A stretch of DNA of 64,000 nt from Streptomyces sp. WP-1 (GTDB lineage: Bacteria; Actinomycetota; Actinomycetes; Streptomycetales; Streptomycetaceae), in the NCBI RefSeq assembly GCF_030450125.1, contig NZ_CP123923.1:2294001-2358000 (forward strand), given 5' to 3'. The stretch's first letter is position 1; every line of letters starts with the position of its first letter. Shown here piece by piece: positions 43,013 to 50,844 of this stretch. Position numbers and translations under genes: made by a program. The notes beneath the pieces were generated by a model that saw only the letters and a program-made list of their open reading frames with translations, did no database searches and was not told the DNA's origin.

Positions 43013-44128
43013 TCAGCGCGCCGGGGACGCGCGGGGCACCAGGAGCGGCTCCGGGTAGGAGCGGACCTCGCGGCGGATGTGGCTCGCGGGGCCCAGGCCG
43101 TTCATGATCCGGCCGATCTCCCGCCGCCCGCGGCCGTCGGGCGTGGCGTCCACGAGGGTGATCGTCGCCGCGTCGAGGTCCTGCGGGCGCAGGCTCGTCG
43201 GCGTCGTGACGTCATGGACCCGCAGTTTGGCCTCGGCGGCCTGGGAGACGGCCGTACGGACGGCGGGGGCCGAGCGGCGTCCGGCGACCAGCAGGGTGTC
43301 GGACTGGCTCAGCGCGGCGGCGACCGCCGTGTGGAGGTCCTCCATGGTGTAGCACCACTCCGAGGGGTGCTGGCCGCGCAGCCGGGGGTAGCGGCGGCGC
43401 AGCACCTTGAGGACGGCCGCCACCTCGGAGACGACGGACCCGGGGGTCACCACGAAGGCGAGGCGGTCCGGATCGCCGACCTCCACGGACTCCGCCTCCT
43501 GCCGGGAGCGCACCGCGACCGGCGCGGCGCCGGTGGTCCGCGCCTGCCAGGGCGGCGGCCCCGCGGCCTGGGAACCCACCACGACGACTTCGTCCCCCCG
43601 GTCCGTGAACCGGTGCAGCGCGCTGTTCGCGTGCCGGGTCGCGGGGCACGCGCGGGCCGCCGGGCAGCCGCACGACTCCCAGGAGGGGGCGGCGGCCGTC
43701 TGCGCGGGTACGGAACCCGCGGGCGCCCGGCCGTCGGCGGTGGTCGTCGGCGCCATGACGTACAGCAGCCGGCGGGTCCGCAGTACGGCCCGGAAGGAGT
43801 CGATCTGCCGGCCCGCGAAGGCCAGCGCCGCCGAGTCCTTCGCGTCCGCCGCCAGCGCCAGGCCGTGATGCCCCCCTTCGGGTCTCTCGTAGGTGACGGC
43901 GAAGACGGTGGTCGGGGCGTCGGGCAGGTGCTCGTGCAGGCATCCCGCCGGCAGGGCGCGGCTCCGGGGCGCGAGCCCGCTGTCGCGGGTCAGTGCCGCG
44001 AGCAGGCCGTGGGCGGGGCAGTCGACCCGGCCGCGCGCGGGGTGGGTGAAGGACGTGGCGACCGTGAGGGTGCCGGGAGGGACGCCCAGGGGGGCGCGGA
44101 ACACTTCGGACAGGACGCTGCGGTTCAT
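43013..44128 (-). CDS. Diverged IspH/LytB-like protein
   Basis: A 371-residue protein whose residues about 170-350 align block by block with IspH (HMB-PP reductase, the last MEP-pathway enzyme): Ala-Cys171-Pro-Ala-Thr-Arg-His for Thr-Cys-Pro-Leu-Val-Thr-Lys, Val-Glu-Val-Gly-Asp-Pro-Asp-Arg-Leu for Val-Glu-Val-x-Asp-Pro, and Trp-Cys259-Tyr-Thr for Ile-Cys-Tyr-Ala-Thr. Cys37 could be the third cluster ligand. The catalytic Gly-His-x-Gly-His-x-Glu segment is replaced by Gly-Ser-Gln-Ala-Ala-Gly, and Ser-Ser-Asn-Ser by Arg-Ser-Ala-Pro, so normal reductase activity is unlikely. The ATG at 44128 follows GCAGGAAA. It lies downstream of the XRE regulator on the same strand and borders the acyl-biosynthesis operon. 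Confidence 0.75.
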   Translation of the reverse strand: MNRSVLSEVFRAPLGVPPGTLTVATSFTHPARGRVDCPAHGLLAALTRDSGLAPRSRALPAGCLHEHLPDAPTTVFAVTYERPEGGHHGLALAADAKDSAALAFAGRQIDSFRAVLRTRRLLYVMAPTTTADGRAPAGSVPAQTAAAPSWESCGCPAARACPATRHANSALHRFTDRGDEVVVVGSQAAGPPPWQARTTGAAPVAVRSRQEAESVEVGDPDRLAFVVTPGSVVSEVAAVLKVLRRRYPRLRGQHPSEWCYTMEDLHTAVAAALSQSDTLLVAGRRSAPAVRTAVSQAAEAKLRVHDVTTPTSLRPQDLDAATITLVDATPDGRGRREIGRIMNGLGPASHIRREVRSYPEPLLVPRASPAR

Positions 44129-44276
44129 TTTCCTGCTGTCGTACGAAGGGACTGAGTGACCGGGGTACGGCGCTGCCATCCAACCGGCGGGATCGTCCGT
44201 CCCTCCACCGCCGGTCCCGTTTTCACTCTGCTGGAGCAGTCGGGCCGGGACGCGGACGGGTTCTCGTGCTATGGGA

Positions 44277-45686
44277 TCAACGAGCGGCCCGGGAGGGGCC
44301 GTTGCCGTTGTCGTCGCCCTTGCCGTCGCGCTGGTCGTGGCCGGCCCGGGAGTGCATCACACGGGCGCGGGCCAGGACCGCCGCGGCGGCGGGGTGGGCC
44401 GAGTGCGGCCGGAGCGAGGCGTGCAGGCCGCGCAGCCGGTCGTCGGCGCGGGCGCTGCGGATGTGCGGGTACACGTCGAGGAAGTCCTGCCAGGTGTGGC
44501 ATGCCTGGTCGAGGTGGCCGGCCGAGAGCTGGGTCTCGGCCAGTTCGGCGGCTCCCAGCGCCGCGGCGCGCCACTCCTCGGCGGGCCGGTGCCGCCGGGA
44601 CAGCTGGAGGGCGCGGACGGCGCCGTTGAGATCACCGGAACTCCTGGCCACGACGGCCCGCTGGAGCGCGAGGGAGCCCTGGTGGAAGGCGCCGACGGAG
44701 GTGTCGCCGCTCGCGGATCTCTCCAGGCACCGTTCGGCCGAGGTGAGCAGGCCGATGGCCCCGGACCCGCCGGCCCCCGCGCGCGCCACCGCCAACTGTC
44801 CGTAGAGGAAGGCCTGCTGGTGCGGTGGCGTGTACCGGGCGCCGATGCGTACGGCGTCCTCGGCCAGGTCCCGGGCCTCCGTGAAGCGCCCCAGGGCGTG
44901 CGCCTGCACACTCAGGCCGCGCAGTCCGAGCGCCCGCCCTATCGGATCGCCCGCCTCCGTGGCCAGTTGGATGCTCGTCAGGTACAGGCGCTGGGCGGCG
45001 GCATGGTGGTTCATGTCGAAGTGGGCGAACGCGCACAGGTAGGCGAGCTGGGCGGCCACGGTGAACAACTCCCGCCGTACGGCTGGTTTCATGTCGCATC
45101 TCAGCCAAGGCAGCAGCGTGGTCGACAGGTACTGGCGCAGGGGGACGCGGATCGCGCCGGAGCCGAAGGTGCTGTCCGTCCGTGAGAAGAGCGTCAGGAG
45201 TTCCTGGGCGGAGGCCACCTGGCTCATGCCGATACGGGTCGGCGGGCCGGATCCGGGCGCGGGGGGCGGCGATCCGGTGAGCGGGGGCTCGTCCGGTCCT
45301 CCCGCCTTCGGCAGGGCGTAGGGGTCGGCCAGGGCGAGACCGCAGCGGCAGGTGCCGTGCAGTATCCGGTCAAGGCGTGCCACGGCGCCTCCTTCGCCCG
45401 TGCTCTCCCCGTCGGGGCTCGGCCGGCCGGGGGCGAGGAGCCCAGTGTCATCCGCCCGTACCCGCCTGTCGAGGCGTCGCGAGAGGGCCTGCGCGACCAG
45501 CTGGGGCACGGGAGGGCGCGGCCGGCTGCCCGCCAGCCAGTGGGCGACCGTGGTGCGGTCGTAGTGGTACGGGGTGCCCTGGGCGGCACCCAGGGCGTTG
45601 ACCTCGCGGGCGAGCCGGGCGCCGCTCCAGCCTGCCTCGGCCAGCAGGATCCGCAGGGCCTGGTTCGGAGTACGGGGCGATCGCAC
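44277..45686 (-). CDS. XRE-type regulator with TPR-like C-terminus
   Basis: A 469-residue protein. Residues 1-70 are a helix-turn-helix of the Streptomyces XRE/TPR type (Ala-Gly-Trp-Ser-Gly-Ala-Arg-Leu-Ala-Arg-Glu-Val-Asn, then Arg-Thr-Thr-Val-Ala-His-Trp-Leu). A Pro/Gly linker follows, with two nearby cysteines (Gly-Thr-Cys-Arg-Cys-Gly). Residues about 190-440 are a series of Ala-rich helical repeats of TPR character. Such proteins regulate secondary metabolism or development. GTG start; the 210-base region shared with the divergent acyltransferase gene is the likely target. It is followed by the IspH-like gene on the same strand after 148 bases. Confidence 0.85.
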   Translation of the reverse strand: MRSPRTPNQALRILLAEAGWSGARLAREVNALGAAQGTPYHYDRTTVAHWLAGSRPRPPVPQLVAQALSRRLDRRVRADDTGLLAPGRPSPDGESTGEGGAVARLDRILHGTCRCGLALADPYALPKAGGPDEPPLTGSPPPAPGSGPPTRIGMSQVASAQELLTLFSRTDSTFGSGAIRVPLRQYLSTTLLPWLRCDMKPAVRRELFTVAAQLAYLCAFAHFDMNHHAAAQRLYLTSIQLATEAGDPIGRALGLRGLSVQAHALGRFTEARDLAEDAVRIGARYTPPHQQAFLYGQLAVARAGAGGSGAIGLLTSAERCLERSASGDTSVGAFHQGSLALQRAVVARSSGDLNGAVRALQLSRRHRPAEEWRAAALGAAELAETQLSAGHLDQACHTWQDFLDVYPHIRSARADDRLRGLHASLRPHSAHPAAAAVLARARVMHSRAGHDQRDGKGDDNGNGPSRAAR

Positions 45687-45896
45687 GTTGCTCTTCCTGT
45701 CCCGAGCGACCGGTCGTCAGTACGAACGTTCAACGCCATTTCGGGTTCAACAGGTTCGCCCCCTTGCGGGGCCATATGCACGCGTTCGGTTCCGGCAGGC
45801 TCGGAATGTGCCAAGAGCCGCGGCGACCACAGCCCTGCGGGACCCCCCACCACACGTCCCGCGTGCATCGCCCCCTTGATCGAAGGAAAGTGCCCG
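45687..45896. promoter_or_regulatory. Divergent promoter region of the acyl-biosynthesis cluster
   Basis: 210 bases between the regulator gene and the acyltransferase gene. It contains GAACGTTC, a perfect palindrome at 45724-45731, and two GTTCAAC words at 45728 and 45745 (17-bp spacing), which are candidates for regulator binding. GAAGGAAAG is the ribosome binding site of the acyltransferase. Confidence 0.45.
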
Positions 45897-46880
45897 ATGT
45901 ACACCCGTTCCACCCACGGACTTCCTTCCCGGCCCTCAGGGAAGCGTCCCGTTCATCTGTTCCCCGGGCAAGGTGACTTCTCCGTCACTTCTCTCGTCCG
46001 CGCCGTACGGACCGCCGACGTCGTACGCGAGGCCGTGGGCGAGGTTTTCGGACAGCTCGACGACATAGCCGCCGAACACGATCTGCCCCTTCTCGCATCA
46101 CGTTTACTGGGTTCCCGGCCGCCGAGCGCGCGCGAACTCGCCGAGGCGCCCGCCGGAACCCTCCAACTCGCCGCGTACGGCGCCTCGATGGCGGTCCACC
46201 AGGCCCTGAGCCGCGCCTACGGGCCGCCGGCGGCGGTCGTCGGCGTCAGTTTCGGGGAGATCGCGGCGGTTGCCGCCGCCGGTGTGCTCACGGTGGCGGA
46301 CGGGGCGCGCGCGGCCCTCGACCTCGCGCGGGTCCTGGCCTTCTGCCCGGGCGGGCTGACCGTGCTCGGCTGCGCGGCGGACCACGCCGGCCGGCTGCTC
46401 ACGGCGGCCGGGGCCGGGGAGACCGTGGTGGCCGTGGTCAACGACGACCGCACGGTGGTGGTGTCCGGCCCGGTGGCCGACCTGGTCCGGGTGGAGAAGA
46501 CGGCCGGGGAACGGGGCACGTCCGCCGTTCGGCTGCGACTGCCGTTCTCCTCGCACCACCCCGCGCTCGCCCCGCAGGCCGAGGCGTTCGCCGGTCTGCT
46601 GCTCGCCTACCCCTGGTCGACGGCCCGCTGCCCGGTGTTCTCCGCCGTGGCCCAGCGCCCCTACCGGCCGGACGACGATCTGCGCCTCGGCCTGGCCGAC
46701 TGCCTGGTGGAACCCGCCGTCGTCCCCACCGTGCTGCACCAACTGCACACCTGCCGCCCCGACATGCTCCTCGAAGCGGGCACGGGGGACGCGCTGGCGG
46801 CCGCGGCGCGCCGGGTGCTGGACCCGTGCGGCGGGCCGCCCGTGCACGCGCCGCTCGCGGACCCCGACTTCCCCTGGTGA
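45897..46880 (+). CDS. FabD-like acyltransferase with a TTA codon
   Basis: A 327-residue acyltransferase. It starts with the Leu-Phe-Pro-Gly-Gln-Gly motif (21-26), has the nucleophile Ser118 in Gly-Val-Ser-Phe-Gly-Glu (FabD has Gly-His-Ser-x-Gly-Glu), and a likely catalytic His220 in Phe-Ser-Ser-His-His. Members move malonyl-type units from CoA to an acyl carrier protein. The His-to-Val change before Ser118 and the lack of the Gln-x-Arg-Gly-x-x-Met block suggest a changed substrate. Leu70 is encoded by TTA (46104-46106), the rare codon read by the bldA tRNA, so the first gene of the operon probably waits for development. It is 62 bases upstream of the next gene. Confidence 0.88.
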   Translation: MYTRSTHGLPSRPSGKRPVHLFPGQGDFSVTSLVRAVRTADVVREAVGEVFGQLDDIAAEHDLPLLASRLLGSRPPSARELAEAPAGTLQLAAYGASMAVHQALSRAYGPPAAVVGVSFGEIAAVAAAGVLTVADGARAALDLARVLAFCPGGLTVLGCAADHAGRLLTAAGAGETVVAVVNDDRTVVVSGPVADLVRVEKTAGERGTSAVRLRLPFSSHHPALAPQAEAFAGLLLAYPWSTARCPVFSAVAQRPYRPDDDLRLGLADCLVEPAVVPTVLHQLHTCRPDMLLEAGTGDALAAAARRVLDPCGGPPVHAPLADPDFPW

Positions 46881-46942
46881 CACCCCCCTTCCCCCAGTAG
46901 CGCCCTCCCCCGGTGACCCCCTCTTCCCCCGGAGGCCCACCC

Positions 46943-48859
46943 ATGCTCACCGACACCATGCCCGTCACGGCCTGCGCCGAACTGCACCGGATCCTGCACG
47001 GCCCATGTCCACCCGAAAGCCTCTCCGAGCCGCGCACCGACACCGGCACCGGTACAGGCACAGGCACCGGTACAGGCACCCGCTCCTCCAGTGGCGCCCG
47101 GCTGCTCCGCGACCTGGGCCTGATGGGCCGAACCCTCCCGGCCCCGGACAAGCTCTTCGAGGACCCGGCGCGGCTCGCCGCCGTCCATGCCTGGGCCGCC
47201 GTCACCGACCCGCCGCTGTGCCTGGCCGCGCTGGTGCACCACACGCTCTGCCTCGGCTCCATGGCCCAGCTCGCCGAGCGGCCCGGGCGCCCGGCCGAGC
47301 GGCACGACCACCGCGGCAATCGGCACGAACCCCTCGCGCAGCGCATGGCGGACCTCACCACCGGCCGCGCCAAGGGCGTCTACCTGATCACCGAGGCCGG
47401 TCGGGCGAACAGCCATCTGGCGACCCGGACCCGTGCCGCGTACGACCCGGCCACCGGGGAGTTCGTCCTGGACACGCCGGACGCGGAGGCGGCCAAATTC
47501 GGCAGCGCGGGCACGCTGGACGTCCCCCAGACGGCGGTGGTGCTCGCCCGGCTGTTCACCGACGGCACCGACCGGGGGGTCTTCGGCTTCGTCGTCGACC
47601 TGACCGACCGCGCCGGACCGCTGCCCGGCGTCGAGTTGTCGTCGCCGATCGGCCTGGGCGCGCTGCCCCTGGACTACGTCCTCGTACGGTTCCGGCGGCT
47701 GCGGGTGCCCGACGCGCACTGGCTGGCCGACGGGGCCGTCATCGGTGCGGACGGCACGTTCCACGACCCGGCCGGATCGACCGAGCGCCGGCTCCAGCGC
47801 ACCCTGCGGGTGGGCCAGGGGCTGTGGGCGCTCATGCCGGCCGTGGCCGCCGCGACCGCCCGCCAGTCCGCCGTACAGGCGGTCAACTACGCGCGGCAGC
47901 GCCGGACCCAGAGCCGGCTGGCGCCGGGCGTGCCGCTGCTGTCGTACCGGACCCAGCAGCGCGCGATCCTCGGCGCGCTGGCCGACGCCTTCGCCCTGAC
48001 CTGCGCGGCGCACGGGGCGCGCGCCCTGTGGACGGAGTCCCTCGCCGCACCCTCGCGCGATGATGACACCGACACGATGGGGTTCACTCCGTGGACCGCC
48101 GTCAACCGGCCGCTCGCCGCCTACAAGGCCGCCTCCGTACGGCTCGCCGCCGAGGTCAGCGCGGAATGCCAGCGCAGGTGCGGCTTCTCCGGTCATCTGG
48201 ACGTCAACCGGCTGGCCGGTTACCACGGTTTCCACCACGCCTTCGACGCGGCGGGCGGCGACAGCCGGCTCATCCTGTACGACATCGGGCGCTCCCTGGT
48301 CGAGGAGAGCGCGGACGCGGACGCGCCGACCGGGGGCGCGGCGGAAGGCGCGGCGTGGCCCCCGGTCACCTCCCCGTCCTGGTGGCCGGAAGTCGCGCGC
48401 ACGCACCGGGCCGGGCTCGCCGCACACCTCGCGGCGCGGCTGCGCGTCCTGAAGCACGGTTCCCCGTTCGACGCCTGGAACCCGCTGCTGGAGGACGCGG
48501 GCCTGCTGGGCGAGCTGTACGCCGACGGCTTGATGGCCGACGACGTCGTCACCGTGCTCGGCGAGGTCCGCGACGAGAGCGCGCGCACCGTCCTGGGTGC
48601 GCTGGCCGCCCTGCACGGGGCCATGGCCGCCCGCCGCTGGTCCGGCTCGCTGCTCGCGCACGAGACGCTGCGGCCGGCGGACATCCAGGCGCTCACCGAA
48701 GTCATCGACCACCTCTGCGACGAACTGCGCCCGCATCTTCCCCTGCTCACCGAGGCGTTCGTGCACGGCGACGGCGCGACGGACGCCCCACTGGCCGCGG
48801 CCGACTACAACGCCGCGCTGCGGGCCACGCTCACCTGGACCCGAGGAGCCATCACATGA
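46943..48859 (+). CDS. Acyl-CoA oxidase-like flavoprotein
   Basis: A 638-residue protein of the acyl-CoA oxidase family. It has Thr-Glu-Ala-Gly-Arg-Ala-Asn-Ser-His-Leu-Ala-Thr near residue 150, then Tyr-Asp-Pro-Ala-Thr-Gly-Glu-Phe-Val-Leu, as in oxidases that make trans-2-enoyl thioesters with FAD. In the C-terminal half the usual catalytic base segment (Phe-Glu-Gly-Glu/Asp-Asn) reads Asp-Ala-Ala-Gly-Gly-Asp-Ser, so the Glu seems missing. Residues 33-45 are a Thr-Gly repeat. The ATG at 46943 follows GGAGG. Its stop overlaps the next start (ATGA). It may introduce or use an alpha,beta double bond in the acyl chain; S. avermitilis Aco, needed for avenolide, belongs to the same broad family. Confidence 0.83.
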   Translation: MLTDTMPVTACAELHRILHGPCPPESLSEPRTDTGTGTGTGTGTGTRSSSGARLLRDLGLMGRTLPAPDKLFEDPARLAAVHAWAAVTDPPLCLAALVHHTLCLGSMAQLAERPGRPAERHDHRGNRHEPLAQRMADLTTGRAKGVYLITEAGRANSHLATRTRAAYDPATGEFVLDTPDAEAAKFGSAGTLDVPQTAVVLARLFTDGTDRGVFGFVVDLTDRAGPLPGVELSSPIGLGALPLDYVLVRFRRLRVPDAHWLADGAVIGADGTFHDPAGSTERRLQRTLRVGQGLWALMPAVAAATARQSAVQAVNYARQRRTQSRLAPGVPLLSYRTQQRAILGALADAFALTCAAHGARALWTESLAAPSRDDDTDTMGFTPWTAVNRPLAAYKAASVRLAAEVSAECQRRCGFSGHLDVNRLAGYHGFHHAFDAAGGDSRLILYDIGRSLVEESADADAPTGGAAEGAAWPPVTSPSWWPEVARTHRAGLAAHLAARLRVLKHGSPFDAWNPLLEDAGLLGELYADGLMADDVVTVLGEVRDESARTVLGALAALHGAMAARRWSGSLLAHETLRPADIQALTEVIDHLCDELRPHLPLLTEAFVHGDGATDAPLAAADYNAALRATLTWTRGAIT

Positions 48860-49953
48860 CGTACACCCGCCGTATCGGCGTCCTGGGCATGGGTACGTAC
48901 CTGCCCTCCACGGTCCGCACCAACGCGGAGGTGGCCGAAGGCGCCGGTGTCACACCGGAGTGGATCAGCGAACGCACGGGGGTCCACGCGCGCCATGTCG
49001 CCGCCCCGGGCGAGGCCGCCTCCGACCTGGCGGCGCACGCGGTCCGTGCGGCGGTCCGGGCCGCCGGTCTCGACATGGCCGACATCGGCCTGCTGATCTG
49101 CGGCACCTCGACCCCCGACGAGCTGGGCCCGGCCACCGCCTGCCGGATCCAGACGCTGACCGGGGCCGGGCGCGCGGTCGCGCTCGACGTCAGCGCCGCC
49201 TGCTCGGGCTGGCTGTTCGCCGCCAAGGTGGCCCACGACTGGCTGCGTACGGCCGAGGGGGGCACCCGGTACGCGGTCGCCGTCGGCGTCGAGGCGTACT
49301 CCCGGTTCCTCGATCCGGCCGACCGGGGCACCGCCGTACTGTTCGCCGACGGGGCGGCGGCCGCCGTACTCGGACCGGTGGCCGGGCCCGAGGGGTTCGC
49401 GCAGTTCAGCCTGGGGTCCGACGGCGCGCTCGCCGACCGCGTGCTCATCCCCGCGGGTGGCAGCCGCCGTCCGGCAAGCGCGGCCACGCTCGCCGGACGC
49501 GACCACTTCATCCGCATGGACGGCCGCGCCATCGGCCGGTTCATCACGGACGTCTTCCCCCGCCTGATCACCGACGCCCTCGACCGGGCGGGACTGGCCC
49601 TGGAGGACGTGGACTGTGTCGTCGCCCACCAGCCGAACCCCGTGCTGCTGCGGCGGATCGGGGCCGAGCTCGGCATCCCCGGCGACCGCCTGGTGGTCGT
49701 CGGGGACGAGGTGGGCAACATCGGCGCCGCCAGCACGCCGTACGCCCTGGCGCGCGCCGTCGACACCCGGCCGCTGAAACCCGGCGACCGGATCCTGCTG
49801 GCCGCCTTCGGCGCCGGCATGACCTGGGGCAGCGCACTGCTCACCTGGAGCGGCGCGCCCGCCGTCGCCGCGGACCCCGCGGCCGGCCCGGAATCCGTAC
49901 CGTCCGCCGACCGGGCGGCCGGACGGCCCACCTCACAAGGAGCCGTTCGATGA
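48856..49953 (+). CDS. Beta-ketoacyl-ACP synthase III-like enzyme (first copy)
   Basis: A 365-residue KAS III. The triad is complete: Cys116 in Ser-Ala-Ala-Cys-Ser-Gly, His258 in Val-Ala-His-Gln-Pro-Asn and Asn288 in Gly-Asn-Ile-Gly-Ala-Ala-Ser. Such enzymes start chains by condensing acyl-CoA with malonyl-ACP, or act as acyltransferases. The last 35 residues are an Ala/Pro tail. ATGA overlaps at both ends couple it to the oxidase-like gene and to the SDR gene. Confidence 0.92.
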   Translation: MTYTRRIGVLGMGTYLPSTVRTNAEVAEGAGVTPEWISERTGVHARHVAAPGEAASDLAAHAVRAAVRAAGLDMADIGLLICGTSTPDELGPATACRIQTLTGAGRAVALDVSAACSGWLFAAKVAHDWLRTAEGGTRYAVAVGVEAYSRFLDPADRGTAVLFADGAAAAVLGPVAGPEGFAQFSLGSDGALADRVLIPAGGSRRPASAATLAGRDHFIRMDGRAIGRFITDVFPRLITDALDRAGLALEDVDCVVAHQPNPVLLRRIGAELGIPGDRLVVVGDEVGNIGAASTPYALARAVDTRPLKPGDRILLAAFGAGMTWGSALLTWSGAPAVAADPAAGPESVPSADRAAGRPTSQGAVR

Positions 49954-50834
49954 ACGTCACAAGCCCTTCCGCGAACGCCACGGACCGCTCGACGCATGCC
50001 ATGGACCTGTTCCGCCTGGACGACGCGCGCGCGTTGGTGACCGGCGCCTCGCGGGGCATCGGCAAGGCGGTCGCGGAGGCGCTCGCCGACGCCGGATGTG
50101 ATCTGGCGCTGACCGCGCGGAGCCTGCCCGCCCTGGAGGACACCGTGCGCGCGGTGCGGGACCGGGGCCGCAAGGCGGTCGCCCTGGACGGGGACCTCGC
50201 CCGGCCGGGCGTCGCCGAGACGCTGGTCGACCGGGCGAGCGCCGCGCTGGGCGGCCTGGACATCGTCGTCCACAACGCGGGCACCCTGCCGACCGCCGAG
50301 GACGGCAGCCCCCTGCTGGCCCCGCTCCAGCACGCCCGCCAGGAGGACTGGGAGGCGGTCGTCGCCGTCAATCTCAACGCCACGGCCGCCCTGTGCCGGG
50401 CCGCGTACCCGCACCTGACCGAGTCCTCGCGCGCCGGCCTGATCCTGATGTCCTCGGCCGCCGGGATCGTCGGCGCCCCGATGATGGAGGCGTACGCGGC
50501 GACCAAGGCGGCCCAGATATCGCTCACCCGGAGCCTCGCGGTCGGCTGGGCACGGCAGGGGATCCGCGTCAACGCGCTGTGCCCCGGCTGGACCCGCACC
50601 GACATGACCGCCTTCGCCAGCGCGCCGGGCCCGGTGTCCGACTGGCTCACCAGCCATGTCCCGATGGGCCGTTGGGCCGACGCGGACGAGGTGGTCGGCG
50701 CCGCGCTGTTCCTCGCCGCCCCCGCCTCCTCCATGGTCACCGGGCACGCCCTCGTCGTGGACGGCGGGCTGTCCGTCGCCGACGGCGGACTGGCCGGCCA
50801 CCCCAAGCCCCCCTCGCCCTTCGCAGCGGAGTGA
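49950..50834 (+). CDS. SDR-family ketoreductase (FabG-like)
   Basis: A 294-residue short-chain dehydrogenase. It has Thr-Gly-Ala-Ser-Arg-Gly-Ile-Gly at 31-38 for NADPH binding, Asn-Ala-Gly near 109-111, Ser169, and Tyr182-x-x-x-Lys186. It is probably the beta-ketoacyl-ACP reductase of the chain-building set. An N-terminal extension of some 20 residues precedes the fold. The start overlaps the stop of the KAS III gene (ATGA). Confidence 0.9.
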   Translation: MNVTSPSANATDRSTHAMDLFRLDDARALVTGASRGIGKAVAEALADAGCDLALTARSLPALEDTVRAVRDRGRKAVALDGDLARPGVAETLVDRASAALGGLDIVVHNAGTLPTAEDGSPLLAPLQHARQEDWEAVVAVNLNATAALCRAAYPHLTESSRAGLILMSSAAGIVGAPMMEAYAATKAAQISLTRSLAVGWARQGIRVNALCPGWTRTDMTAFASAPGPVSDWLTSHVPMGRWADADEVVGAALFLAAPASSMVTGHALVVDGGLSVADGGLAGHPKPPSPFAAE

Positions 50835-50844
50835 GTGACCACCC

